Of a stretch of 27,683 nucleotides of DNA, positions 13,129 through 23,700 are shown one piece after another. A program made the position numbers and the translations under genes. Where the stretch lies: NCBI GenBank assembly GCA_030705695.1, contig JAUZPX010000006.1, positions 1 to 27,683 of the forward strand, read 5' to 3'. The number at the start of each line of letters is the position of its first letter. Positions within the stretch are counted from its first letter, which is position 1. The notes below the pieces were generated by a model, which worked only from the letters and a program-made list of their open reading frames with translations, made no database searches and had not been told where the DNA came from. This DNA comes from Bacillota bacterium. Its GTDB lineage: Bacteria > Bacillota > Clostridia > Oscillospirales > Acutalibacteraceae.

Positions 13129-15327
13129 ATGCAAAATTCAGAGCTTACTGAAATTACTGGAGAAGTACTTCAAATTGTATATCGAAATGATGAAAACGGC
13201 TATACAGTTTTTGAATTTTCAGACGGAAACGAAGAGATAACTGCTGTCGGAACAATCCCTATGGTAAACGTCGGTGAACAGCTTTGTCTTCATGGGCAAT
13301 ATAAGACTCACCCATCTTACGGCGAGCAGTTTTCTGTTGAAGCTTGTGAAAGATATATGCCGAGTACAGCAAGCTCAATATTGAAATACCTTTCTTCAGG
13401 TGCCGTAAAAGGTATCGGTCCTGTTACTGCTCGACAGCTTGTTGAGGCTTTTCAGGAAAAAACTCTTGAGGTTTTGCAAAATGAGCCCGATCGAGTTGCA
13501 GCTATAAAAGGATTTTCACTGTCAAAAACTAGAAAAATCAGTGATGAACTTGCCATGATGTTCGAAATACGTGAATGTATGGTGTACTTGAGCGGATTCG
13601 GTATTTCAGCAAGCGATGCTGTGAAGATGTGGAAAATATGGAAAAATAAAACACTTAAAATGGTAAAAGAAAACCCCTATGTTATGTGTACAGATGGCAT
13701 TAACATTTCTTTTGAAAAAGCAGATAAAATAGCCTCCGAACAGGATCGTCCTTTTGATAATATCTGTCGCATTCGTGCGGGAATCGCATATATCTTGCAG
13801 CATAACCGCAACAACGGTCACACTTGTCTTCCTAAAGATAAGCTTTCTGAAACTTGCACTTCTTTTTTATCTGTTACAAGAAAACAGGCAGATGAAGCGC
13901 TTGAAGCAATGATATTTGATAATTCTTTAATTTGTGAGATAATTGACGATAAAGAATTAGTATTTATCCCATCACTGCACAGAAGTGAAACTTACGCCGC
14001 CGCACGGTTGTTAATGCTTCTACTCTATCCGGCAAAACAAATCGGTGATATTCAAGAGAAAATAAAAAAAATCGAGCAAAAAGAAAATATTGAATATGCC
14101 GTTTTGCAAAAAAAAGCAATTGATGCAGCTTTATCAAAAGGTCTGTTAATTTTAACAGGAGGTCCGGGAACAGGCAAAACCACAACATTAAATGGAATAA
14201 TCAAAATATTGAAAGATAACGGAGAAAAAGTTTTTCTAGCCGCACCTACAGGACGTGCTGCAAAACGCATGAGCGAGCTTACAGGCTGCGAAGCAAAAAC
14301 TATTCATCGGCTTTTAGAGGTAGCATGGGACGCAAGCGACCGTCCTATTTTTAAGCGTAACGAGAAAAACCTTTTAAATTGTGATGCACTTATTCTGGAC
14401 GAGCTTTCAATGGTTGATGCTCAGCTTTTTGAAAGCGTTATGCGGGCTCTGCCAATGGGATGTAGGCTGATTCTTGTCGGTGACAGCGACCAATTGCCGT
14501 CTGTTGGAGCTGGAAATGTTCTCGGAGACCTGATATCTTCCGGAGTAGTTCCCGTTGTATCGCTTACAGAGATTTTCAGACAGTCAATGGAAAGTCTGAT
14601 TGTCATGAATGCACATAAAATCATAAGCGGTGAAATGCCTGATTTTAATCAAAAAGATAAAGACTTTTTTCTGCTGACATATAACCGACAGGAGGATATT
14701 TCAAATACAATTGTTGACCTTTATAAGACTCGTTTGCCAAAAAGCTACGGCTTCTCCCCTTTTGATGATATTCAAGTGCTTTCTCCAACAAGAAAAGGCA
14801 TGCTCGGAACATATGAGCTTAATAAAATGCTTCAAAACGCAATAAATCCTCATGATAAATTTAAAAAGGAAATTAATATTAACGGCGTTATTTTTCGTGA
14901 AGGCGATAAAATTATGCAGATTCGTAATAATTACAACATTACCTGGGAAAAAGATGACGGAACTTCTGGTGACGGCATTTTCAACGGAGATGTCGGTATA
15001 CTTTCGGAAATCAATAAATCAAATCAGAGTTTAAAAATTCGTTTTGAAGACAAAACTGCAATATATGACGGTGAAAGCCTTAATGAACTTGAGCTTGCAT
15101 ACGCAACAACCGTTCATAAAAGCCAGGGTAACGAGTTTGAAGCGGTAATTATGCCGATGTATTACGGTGCTCCGCAGCTTTATTACAGAAATCTACTATA
15201 CACTGCTGTAACAAGAGCAAAAAAACTCTTAATATTAGTTGGAAATGCTTATACTGTTGAACGAATGGTGCAAAACAACCGCAGAACTAAAAGATATTCA
15301 GCTTTAAAAGATTTTTTACAAAGATAA
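13129..15327 (+). CDS. recD2: RecD2-type SF1B DNA helicase
   Basis: ATP-dependent 5'-3' helicase of the RecD2/TraA class, acting in DNA repair without RecB/RecC. The 732-residue protein has the long N-terminal region of RecD2 with a helix-hairpin-helix (VKGIGPVTARQL, about 93-104). Walker A GGPGTGKT is at 344-351, motif Ia APTGRAAKR at 372-380, motif II DELSMVD at 424-430 (usually DE[AV]SMVD), motif III GDSDQLPSVG at 451-460, and C-terminal HKSQGNEF and YTAVTRAKK form motifs V/VI. AGGAG precedes the ATG. It is the first gene of recD2-comFC-mreB. The AddAB genes in the same window supply the main double-strand-break resection enzyme. Confidence 0.95.
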   Translation: MQNSELTEITGEVLQIVYRNDENGYTVFEFSDGNEEITAVGTIPMVNVGEQLCLHGQYKTHPSYGEQFSVEACERYMPSTASSILKYLSSGAVKGIGPVTARQLVEAFQEKTLEVLQNEPDRVAAIKGFSLSKTRKISDELAMMFEIRECMVYLSGFGISASDAVKMWKIWKNKTLKMVKENPYVMCTDGINISFEKADKIASEQDRPFDNICRIRAGIAYILQHNRNNGHTCLPKDKLSETCTSFLSVTRKQADEALEAMIFDNSLICEIIDDKELVFIPSLHRSETYAAARLLMLLLYPAKQIGDIQEKIKKIEQKENIEYAVLQKKAIDAALSKGLLILTGGPGTGKTTTLNGIIKILKDNGEKVFLAAPTGRAAKRMSELTGCEAKTIHRLLEVAWDASDRPIFKRNEKNLLNCDALILDELSMVDAQLFESVMRALPMGCRLILVGDSDQLPSVGAGNVLGDLISSGVVPVVSLTEIFRQSMESLIVMNAHKIISGEMPDFNQKDKDFFLLTYNRQEDISNTIVDLYKTRLPKSYGFSPFDDIQVLSPTRKGMLGTYELNKMLQNAINPHDKFKKEININGVIFREGDKIMQIRNNYNITWEKDDGTSGDGIFNGDVGILSEINKSNQSLKIRFEDKTAIYDGESLNELELAYATTVHKSQGNEFEAVIMPMYYGAPQLYYRNLLYTAVTRAKKLLILVGNAYTVERMVQNNRRTKRYSALKDFLQR

Positions 15328-15345
15328 TCGTAATCAGGTGAAAAT

Positions 15346-16005
15346 ATGGTAACTAAACTTTTTAAAAAAACAGTGGATTTAATATATCCTCCTATTTGCC
15401 CTTTTTGTGAGTCTGTAATTAAATCGGGGCAGATGTGGTGCGAAGATTGTTATGAAAAATTTCCAGAAAACGGATATTTTACGGAATTTTCCAAAGACTA
15501 TGTATGTGTTTCACCATTTATTTATAAGGAACCGTTTAGGGAAGCCGTTCTCAGATTCAAATTCAACGAACTTCCACAATTGGCAGATTCGCTGTCTGAA
15601 CCTGTATATCGCTCAATAAACGAATTTTATGAAAATTTTGAATTTGATTTTGTTACTTGTGTTCCGCTTTCTAAAAAACGTTTTAAAAAAAGAGGATATA
15701 ATCAGGCAAAACTTATTGCAAAAAATGTTGCAGTGAAAATGAATGTACCTTATGCTGATCTTCTTATTAAAATCAAGGAAAATGCCGAACAGCATAATCT
15801 TCCTGAAGAAAAACGTGCGTCAAATGTCGAGGGCGTTTATCAGACAATTAACAATGAAAAAATTAGTGAAAAAACAATTTTGCTCATAGACGACGTATTA
15901 ACAACTGGCAGCACCCTAGCGGAATGTTGCAAGATGCTGGAAATCCGCGGAGCCGCAAAAGTATTTTGCGCAACAATAACTGTTGTTCACAATGAAAATA
16001 ATTGA
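15346..16005 (+). CDS. comFC: ComFC-like phosphoribosyltransferase-fold competence protein
   Basis: A 219-residue ComF-family protein involved in DNA uptake and natural transformation in relatives; it may also serve repair. The N-terminal zinc finger has C18, C21, C32 and C35 (CPFC, CEDC). RGYNQA (116-121) and the PRPP loop LLIDDVLTTGST (179-190) mark the phosphoribosyltransferase fold. It starts 18 nt after recD2, with CAGGTG (15335-15340) before the ATG. The helicase partner ComFA is not adjacent. Whether this strain is competent cannot be judged from this gene alone. Confidence 0.9.
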   Translation: MVTKLFKKTVDLIYPPICPFCESVIKSGQMWCEDCYEKFPENGYFTEFSKDYVCVSPFIYKEPFREAVLRFKFNELPQLADSLSEPVYRSINEFYENFEFDFVTCVPLSKKRFKKRGYNQAKLIAKNVAVKMNVPYADLLIKIKENAEQHNLPEEKRASNVEGVYQTINNEKISEKTILLIDDVLTTGSTLAECCKMLEIRGAAKVFCATITVVHNENN

Positions 16006-16011
16006 TATAAT
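15983..16011 (+). promoter_or_regulatory. Candidate mreB promoter inside the comFC 3' end
   Basis: TTGTTC (15983-15988), 17 nt, then a perfect TATAAT (16006-16011) beginning right after the comFC stop codon. It would give mreB an independent transcript with a leader of about 30 nt. The -35 matches three of six positions. Confidence 0.5.
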
Positions 16012-16048
16012 ATACTCACTTAAATAATAATAGAAAGGAAGTATTGCT

Positions 16049-17071
16049 TTGAGCAATAATATTGCTTTAGATCTCGGAACTTCCAATACAAGAATTTTTA
16101 CAAGCGCAAAAGGCAAAGTTTTGGACGAGCCTTCCGTTGTTTCATATGATGCAGACACAAGAGATATTATCGCAGTAGGTACCGAGGCTTATAATATGAT
16201 TGGGCGCACTCCAGGGAGAATATGCGCCGAATATCCGCTGACAAGCGGAGTTATCTCGGATTTCGGGCTTGTCGAGGATTTAGTCAGTGCCTTGCTTCAT
16301 AAACTCAATACAAGTAAATTGCTGATGCCAAAGGTCGTTGCATGCGTACCTGGTGAAATTACAGATGTTGAAAAACGAGCTGTCGTTAATGCGATAAGTA
16401 GTATCGGAGTACGAAAAGTATACTTAATTGAAGCTGCTAAAGCCGCAGCTATCGGTGCAGGTTTAACAATTACAGATTCCCACGGCGTTATGATTGCCGA
16501 CATTGGCGGAGGCACTGCCGATATTGCCGTAATATCGCTTGGCGGCATTGCTTCGTCATGCTCTGTAAAGCGTGCAGGCAACTATATGGACGAAGAAATA
16601 GTAAAATATATTCGTAAAAAATATTTTCTTTATATCGGTACTCGGACAGCCGAGCTTGCAAAAATGACAATCGGCTGTGTTTGCCCTCCCGAAGAAGAAA
16701 AAACCTTTGTAATGAAAGGCAGAGACGCCGTGTCTGGGCTTCCGAGAAGCATTGAGGTAACATCGAGCGAAATTATGGAAGCAATTTTTGAAACGGCTTT
16801 AAATATTGTTAAATCGATTTCAAAAGTTATGGAAGAAACGCCCCCAGAACTTGTAGGTGACATCCATACCGACGGAATTACAATCAGCGGCGGGCTTTCA
16901 AAGCTTACGGGCTTCCCTGAACTGATTGAACGCGTTATGAAAATTAAAGTCAACATTCCAGAGAACCCTTCCGATTGCGTAATTAACGGCTGTGGCAAAT
17001 CTATCCCCTACATTAACGCAGCCGACGACATTAATTCGACTATTATCAACCCATTGGTGGAAGCATATTGA
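16049..17071 (+). CDS. MreB/Mbl-family bacterial actin, divergent
   Basis: Cytoskeletal ATPase that guides cell-wall synthesis, 340 residues, normal MreB length. Actin-fold motifs are present: phosphate 1 DLGTSNT (8-14), phosphate 2 DIGGGTADIAV (151-161) and the ISGGLSKLTGF adenosine region. Three usual nucleotide-pocket elements differ: LIEEPMAAAIG is LIEAAKAAAIG, the IKxEIG element is AKMTIG, and GGGALL is GGLSKL. It starts with TTG, supported by AAAGGAAG 7 nt upstream; no ATG fits. It follows comFC by 43 nt and has its own candidate promoter. The mreC and mreD genes are not adjacent, so it is likely one of several paralogues (Mbl or MreBH-like), not necessarily the main MreB. Confidence 0.88.
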   Translation: MSNNIALDLGTSNTRIFTSAKGKVLDEPSVVSYDADTRDIIAVGTEAYNMIGRTPGRICAEYPLTSGVISDFGLVEDLVSALLHKLNTSKLLMPKVVACVPGEITDVEKRAVVNAISSIGVRKVYLIEAAKAAAIGAGLTITDSHGVMIADIGGGTADIAVISLGGIASSCSVKRAGNYMDEEIVKYIRKKYFLYIGTRTAELAKMTIGCVCPPEEEKTFVMKGRDAVSGLPRSIEVTSSEIMEAIFETALNIVKSISKVMEETPPELVGDIHTDGITISGGLSKLTGFPELIERVMKIKVNIPENPSDCVINGCGKSIPYINAADDINSTIINPLVEAY

Positions 17072-17078
17072 TTTTATA

Positions 17079-17115
17079 AAGTAGCCAGTCTTATAGAAAG
17101 ATTGGCTACTTTTTT
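17079..17115 (+). terminator. mreB terminator
   Basis: AAGTAGCCAGTCTT (17079-17092) pairs with AAGATTGGCTACTT (17098-17111) over 14 positions with one G-U pair; the loop is ATAGA and a T-run follows. Confidence 0.9.
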
Positions 17116-17118
17116 ATG

Positions 17119-17154
17119 AAAAAGCAAGGCCGTCTTTCGATCGCCTTGCTTTTT
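17119..17154 (-). terminator. addA terminator
   Basis: AAAAAGCAAGGC (17119-17130) and GCCTTGCTTTTT (17143-17154) form a perfect 12-bp stem with a 12-nt loop; the minus strand continues with a T-run. It ends the addB-addA transcript just past the addA stop and abuts the mreB terminator. It could also act in the plus direction. Confidence 0.85.
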
Positions 17155-17165
17155 AAAAGTTCTAT

Positions 17166-20100
17166 CTATATGCTAATAAAATCATTTAAGTACAAAGAGT
17201 AAATAATCCGCTCTTTTACCGCCTTTTCGGTGCAAAGTTCAAGTGCTTTGGCATAAAGATCAAGCTGAATTTTATATTTTTCTTTTAATTCGCTTATATC
17301 TTTTACCCGATCCGTTTTATAATCGACTAAAACAAAAGAATTGTCTTCCAAAAACGCAAGATCAATTGAGCCTTGAAGTAAAATGTTCACGTCGGAAAAT
17401 GCCTGTTCAATATCGGCTTTTACGTCGCTTGCTTTAATGTTTGTCGTAAATCTGTACTCTTTAAAAACTTGCTTAGAACTTAATATTCGGTTCATTAATT
17501 CGCTTTCAATAAAAGCCTGAATGCTTTTTAAATTGACAGCGTTTTTTTGTTCTTCCGAAATAAATTTCATTTCCGATAATCTATTAAGTTCGTTTTCAAC
17601 AGACAGCTTACAAGCTTTAAAATCACAAAATTGCAGGAATTCGTGAGTTGCTGTTCCTTTTTCAGCGCCCGACATCTTATTTTTTTGCATAAATACAGGG
17701 CGTTTCATCACAGAATGCTGTTGTAAAAAAGCAGAATGCGAAAGCTCCGATGCAGAAACTTTAACAGGCAGCGTTGTTAAAGCACTTTTCTCATATTTAA
17801 AATTAAGCCTGTAATCAAGCAAATTTTGAAATTCTTCGTCAATTACTTCAATTTCATTGCTTAAATCATCAAATAAATTAATTTGAGAGTTATTATCATT
17901 TTCGTTTTCAACTAGAATTGTTTCTTCATTTTCTTCAATAGAGATATCCCATTCAGGGCAAGGTTCATAACTGCTTTGCTCCTCCATACCTGCGATTGCA
18001 CGAAGGTTTTTTCCGCTCTTATGAAGCAAAGTACACATAATTATCCAATCAGAAATTGAATTTGCGCTCCGAACGATATAAGGCGAAACCGATGACCCAT
18101 CCAAAAGCTTTGCTCCGATGCTTCCTATGTATTTATCAACATTTTTTCTAGTTATGTAAATTAAGAGTTTTTCCCTTGCTCTTGTAAGAGCAACATACAA
18201 AACACGCAATTCCTCAGACTTTTCGCCTCTGGCAATTTCAAGAGATATAGCCTCTTTCGGCATTGTTGTATATTTGCATATCCCAGACTTTTTAAAAGTT
18301 CCAAGCCCCAACTCAGCGTGAAGAAGCACTTCTTTGTTGCTGTCCGTATTAAATTTTCTTATTGTACCTGCAAGGATACATATGGGGAATTCAAGCCCTT
18401 TAGAGCTATGAATACTCATTACTCTCACGGCGTTCATTGCAGCTTCCGATGTATTTGTTGCAGCTTTTAAGTCACCGCCTTCATTTTGAAGCTTATCAAT
18501 AAAATTGACAAAAGAGCTTAAGCCTTTATAACCTGATTTTTCAAAAGATTTTGCATATTCAAGCAAAAGCCGAAGATTATTAAGCCTGAGCGCACCGCCG
18601 CTCATCGCCTGAACGATTGCTGTATACCCTGTCCTGTCATAGATTATATTAATAAGCCTGTCTGTCGAGACATTTGCGGCAATAAAACGTATTTGCTCTA
18701 AATCCTCAAAAAAAGTGCTGAATTTTCCGCCCTTGCTTTCCGCCGTTTTTTTAATAGCCATATAAAGGTTTCCGTTTGGAGATTCAATTCGTGCGTCAGT
18801 TAAATCGTCAGCCGTAAAGCCGTAAATCGGACTCATAAGCACGGTAGCAAGAGGGATATCTTGAATTGGATTATCAATAACTCGCAAAAAGGCAAGCATT
18901 ACAGCAATTTCCTGAGTATTTAAAAAGCTGCCTGTTGTTTCAGACCATGCAGGAACGCCAAGAGAAATAAGCTCGTTTACATAAATATTTGCATAATTAG
19001 AAGAACTTCTCAGCAAAATGCAAAAATCTCCGTAAGTTGCCTTACGATTTTCACCGTTTTGAAAAACAGTCGTTTCTTGCATCATTTTTAAAATGTTTTT
19101 TGCAATATGCCGAGCTTCTTCAATATCCATGTTTTCGGTTTCCGTGCCGTTTAATTCAAGGATTTGCAAAGAAACATCATTTTTTTCGCTCTTTGGATAT
19201 TCAGCACCCGCTACAAGAATTTCTTCGTCTGAATATTCTATCTCTCCAACACTCTTTGACATTAAATGCTTGAAAATAAAGTTCACACCGTCAATAATGC
19301 CTATACGGCTTCTGAAATTTTTATCTAGAATAACTCTCGCAGGAAAAGACGGCTTATTCGGTGTATATAACAACGAGTTTTCTTTTCGCTTAATGAAAAT
19401 TTCAGGCATTGCCCCACGAAAACGATAAATACTCTGTTTAACATCGCCGACAACAAAAAGATTCCTTTCATTATTGCTCACCGCACGGAAAATAAGATCC
19501 TGCACGGCATTGGCATCCTGATATTCATCGACCATAACAACTGAAAAACGATTGCAAACCTGCTCTGCGATTTCAGTAAATTCATAGCCGTTTTCTATCG
19601 GGCTTACAAGCAGCTTAAGTGCAAGTTGCTCCAAATCATTATAGTCAAGAAGAGATTTTTCAGCTTTCAACTTAAAAAATTCTTCATCAAAAATCAGAAC
19701 GGTTTTAAAGAGCTCTTTAACAATTACGGAAAGCTCGGTTATGTCGCTTAAAGCCTCATCCTCATATGTAAAAAATAGTTTACTAAGCTCATCAAGCGTA
19801 TTTTTTAAAGTTTTACGGTTATTTTGTATTTTGTTTTTTAATGGATGCTCGCTGTATCCTTTCGGAGTAGAAAACCGCATCGGACTGTAGGAAGCAACAC
19901 AGTCAACGATTTTATCCCAAGAATCGTTTTTTATTGTATTATACAAATCCTGAAAATACGCTAAATCTGAAAAAGCCATATCATAAATCGATTTTTTAAG
20001 TGTTTCTTCTGTTTCCAGCAAAGAACAGCTCGTTTGTGCGGTTTCAACGCAAAATTCAGCTGCACTAAGTGCAAATTCAGCAATAACCTGTCCCCACACA

Positions 20101-20723
20101 GTATCTTTCACTAAATTATGCTCTTTGTACATTTCCTGCTTTTCCAAAAGCCAGTTCTTATAGAAAGGATGCGACCTTAAAAAGCCATACAGCTTTAAAA
20201 GTACTCCTTCCAATGCCGTATCGGATTTATATGAACCGAATAAATCGGCAAGCTTCAAGAAATCGGGATTATTTTCTTCGTAACGCTGATTTATAGTCGT
20301 ATTAAGTGCTTCTTTTGTAAGCACTTTAATTTCAGATTCGTCGCCGATTCTAAAATCGGACGCAATATTAAGCGCTTGAAAATGATCTCGAATTAACTCA
20401 CTGCAAAAGCTGTGAATTGTACTTATATTTGCTCGGCTTAATAGCAATTGTTGGCTTTGCAATGCAGTATTGAACGGATTCTCGTTTACAAGCTGCTCGA
20501 ATTTTTCGGTAATTCTCTCTCGCATTTCTCCTGCTGCTGCACGGGTATATGTAACAACAAGCAAACGGTCGGCAGAAACAGGATTTTCCTCATCGGTTAA
20601 AATTTCAATCAATCTTTGTACAAGTACAGCTGTTTTGCCTGAACCTGCTGCTGCAGAAACAAGCAGCGAACCGCCTCTTGCTTCAATCGCCATTCTTTGA
20701 TTTTTCGTAAATTTCACACCCAT
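17166..20723 (-). CDS. addA: ATP-dependent helicase/nuclease subunit A
   Basis: UvrD-like 3'-5' helicase with a C-terminal RecB-family nuclease, half of AddAB, which resects double-strand breaks to load RecA. The 1185-residue product has Walker A AAAGSGKT (24-31), the motif II VDEYQD, motif VI-like ALTRAREK, and in the nuclease domain GTATHEFL followed later by LVDYKTDR. An in-frame TTG at 20732 would add three residues. I prefer the ATG at 20723, with ACGGA about 9 nt upstream. It lies 26 nt after addB on the same strand. Length is normal for Firmicutes AddA (about 1200). Confidence 0.96.
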   Translation of the reverse strand: MGVKFTKNQRMAIEARGGSLLVSAAAGSGKTAVLVQRLIEILTDEENPVSADRLLVVTYTRAAAGEMRERITEKFEQLVNENPFNTALQSQQLLLSRANISTIHSFCSELIRDHFQALNIASDFRIGDESEIKVLTKEALNTTINQRYEENNPDFLKLADLFGSYKSDTALEGVLLKLYGFLRSHPFYKNWLLEKQEMYKEHNLVKDTVWGQVIAEFALSAAEFCVETAQTSCSLLETEETLKKSIYDMAFSDLAYFQDLYNTIKNDSWDKIVDCVASYSPMRFSTPKGYSEHPLKNKIQNNRKTLKNTLDELSKLFFTYEDEALSDITELSVIVKELFKTVLIFDEEFFKLKAEKSLLDYNDLEQLALKLLVSPIENGYEFTEIAEQVCNRFSVVMVDEYQDANAVQDLIFRAVSNNERNLFVVGDVKQSIYRFRGAMPEIFIKRKENSLLYTPNKPSFPARVILDKNFRSRIGIIDGVNFIFKHLMSKSVGEIEYSDEEILVAGAEYPKSEKNDVSLQILELNGTETENMDIEEARHIAKNILKMMQETTVFQNGENRKATYGDFCILLRSSSNYANIYVNELISLGVPAWSETTGSFLNTQEIAVMLAFLRVIDNPIQDIPLATVLMSPIYGFTADDLTDARIESPNGNLYMAIKKTAESKGGKFSTFFEDLEQIRFIAANVSTDRLINIIYDRTGYTAIVQAMSGGALRLNNLRLLLEYAKSFEKSGYKGLSSFVNFIDKLQNEGGDLKAATNTSEAAMNAVRVMSIHSSKGLEFPICILAGTIRKFNTDSNKEVLLHAELGLGTFKKSGICKYTTMPKEAISLEIARGEKSEELRVLYVALTRAREKLLIYITRKNVDKYIGSIGAKLLDGSSVSPYIVRSANSISDWIIMCTLLHKSGKNLRAIAGMEEQSSYEPCPEWDISIEENEETILVENENDNNSQINLFDDLSNEIEVIDEEFQNLLDYRLNFKYEKSALTTLPVKVSASELSHSAFLQQHSVMKRPVFMQKNKMSGAEKGTATHEFLQFCDFKACKLSVENELNRLSEMKFISEEQKNAVNLKSIQAFIESELMNRILSSKQVFKEYRFTTNIKASDVKADIEQAFSDVNILLQGSIDLAFLEDNSFVLVDYKTDRVKDISELKEKYKIQLDLYAKALELCTEKAVKERIIYSLYLNDFISI

Positions 20724-20749
20724 AAGTTTCAATCCGTTCCAAAATAATA

Positions 20750-23700
20750 TTAATTATTATTTTCATTCTCGCTTTGCAAAAGTTCAATTACTTGGTCTTT
20801 ACTGAATTTTTTGACATCATTGCTTTGTTTTTCTTCTTGAAATCCGCAAATATAGCAATAAGGACACCATGCACATGCGTCATATCCGCCTTTTGCCGGG
20901 ACAGCATCAATGTCACCGCTGTGAAGTGATTTTGCCATTTCAATTGCTAAATTATCGATTTTCTTAAAGAGAATCCCCATCTCTTCCAAGCCTGCAAGAG
21001 AATCGGATCCCGAGTAGCCGTCTTTGCCTTTCTTTACAGGAATAAAAACGCCGCCAACGTCTTTTTCCATTCCCTCAATAACTTCTTTTTGGTCGAGAAT
21101 AAGCCCGCTCATTTTATAGCTTTCAAAATTTGCACGTTCAATTTGCTCTTTGGAATCTCCTTTTTTTGCTGAAATTGAAGAAACCGAAGAAGGCATATAT
21201 AAAATTCCCGCAGGCATTATATTAGAGCCAAATTTTTTGTTTCCGTTTTTTGAGAGTGCCGATAAATATATCAGCATTTGCAAATTCAAGCCGTATAAAA
21301 CATCGGAAAGCTTAAATTCTTTTTTACCTGTTTTATAGTCTATTACACGAACATATGAAGTATCTTCGTGCTTCATTATATCTACTCGGTCAATTTTACC
21401 TGTAATGCTTACTTTCTCGCCTGTCGGCAGCTGCAAAATATACGGCGGAATCTCATCGCCGATTGATAATTCAAAATCAGACGGTCTGAACTCACTTTGC
21501 GAAAGTTCAATTATCATATGCTGAAGAACCATTAAGGCAGCGTCGCTTATCTTATAGAAAATATGTATGAATCTTGTGCTTTTTCCCGTAACTCCTCCCA
21601 TATATTCCGAAATATATATTTCAAGAAGCTTTTTAATTTCGAATTTAAGTTCTTCACTGCTCATTGATTTTAAAGCGGAAATTTCATGTTGTTTTAAAAT
21701 ATTCTCAAACAAATAATGAACCAAACTACCGTATTCAAGAGCATCAAGTTCAGATGGCTTTCTCTCTTTAAGCCTTAAACCGTAGCGGCAGAAATACTGA
21801 AAACGGCAAAGATAAAATTTCTCAATTTGCGAAGCAGAAATCGTCATGTTTTCATGAAAAAGGTCTTTTGCTTTTTCCTTGTCGCTTATCATAAACGGTT
21901 TTTCATTTGCCGCAATATCCAAAACCGCAAACTTATCTTTGTAGTCTTCAATTTTGCTAAAATAGTATTTTAAATTTTCAGACAGCTTTGATTTGCTTTT
22001 ATATATTTTTGCGCAAGCTTCAAACGCCTGCTTTGTCCCCCATATCGAATCTTCGGGAGTATATATGTATCGGTCTTTAACAAGAATATCTGGTAACAGC
22101 CGTTTGATTTCCCTAACAATTTGCGATGGGGATTTTTGCTCGCCCGACAGGCTTTGAGCATACCAAGAAACATATAGTTTTTCTTTTGGCGCAGTCATCA
22201 CGGTACTTGCAAGATATTTTTCAAAAGACGCCAACTCTAATACAGAGTCATATACAGGTAAATCAAGCGAAAGGAGCATTTTACGCTCGTTATCGCTGAA
22301 TATTCCACTCGGGACAGGTATATGAGGGAATTCTCCCTCGATAGCTCCAATCATAAACACAATTTTAGGTGAAGAAAGCCTGATTCTGTCGGCAGTTCCG
22401 ATTATAACCTGATCCATACTTTGCGGAATAAACGAAATATTTCCTGAACGTATCTGTAATTTCAGAAGCGCTGCATAACGCTTTGATGAAATTTGCGTAT
22501 TGTCTAAAATCTCTGTGCTTTGGTCGAGGATATCAATAAGATAATCCCAAAGACGAAGCTGCTCGTTGGCTGTGTTGAATTCACTGCTGTCTTTTAGTTT
22601 CAGAGCATTATTTTCAAGCTTTTCAGGGACTTTTAATGCAGTTAAAAGCTCATAAACAGCTTTAGATATTGATAATCCATCGCAGTTTTGAATTTTATTC
22701 TTAAAAGTAATTAGCGGCAGAATAATTCTCTTTCTAAGTTTATTTAAGCTTTCTAATTCCGCAATATCACTCTGTTTCTCTTCATTTGCGAATCCTCGTG
22801 GATTATTATAAAACTCGCTGAGCCATGCTGAACCGTTTATATTCCAGATAAATATGTAATTTTCAAGAGACGCAATCTCTTCTGTTGTAAAATTAGTTAA
22901 ATCGGATTTCAAAATTTTAAAAATATCTTCTGAACGAAAACCGTAATGAACAACATCAAACGCTGAAAGGACAAGCTTCATTAATGGCTTTCCGTCAAGC
23001 GGCTCAGGCTTGTCCATAAAATAAGGAATATCAAACTTTTCCAGTACTGAGTCTAAAACGCCAAGATAATTTTCACTGTTTCTGCACACAACAACAAAAT
23101 CGTTATATGAGTAGTTTTCCTCAATAACAAGACGCTTTATCGTCGTGGCAATATAATTTGTTTCGTCGTAAATATCTTCGCCGCAATACAATTCAATATC
23201 GATAACTTCTCCTTTGTAACTTTCTGCCAGCGGATTAAAAGCACCGTTTAATAGTGTTTGAAGCCCTCTTGTGTGAATTCGTTTTTGATCTTCCAAATAT
23301 GTAGCTACCGCTACCAAAACTCCGTTTCTTTTAGCAAGCATTTTTAGCCGCTTAATCGTTCTGTTTACTGTAAAATCAGGATTATTTACATCTGTATTTC
23401 TTTCATCGGCAGTTGTAAATGCAAAAAAAGAGTCATAACTCTTTGAAATAATATTTTCAAGGATATTTTGCTCCTGCATTGTAAATCCGCTGAAAGAATC
23501 AACAAAAACAGTATAACCTCCGAAGAAATCAATTTGAGATAACTTCTCATACAACATTGTTAATTCATCCATCGGGTCAACATAGCTGTTATGTAACAAA
23601 GTATCGTAAATGTCTGCAACTAGCGATGTTTCAACAAGCTTTTGCTTAAGTTTTGCATCGTTAATTATACGTGCTTTTTCACGAATAATATCTGTTGAAA

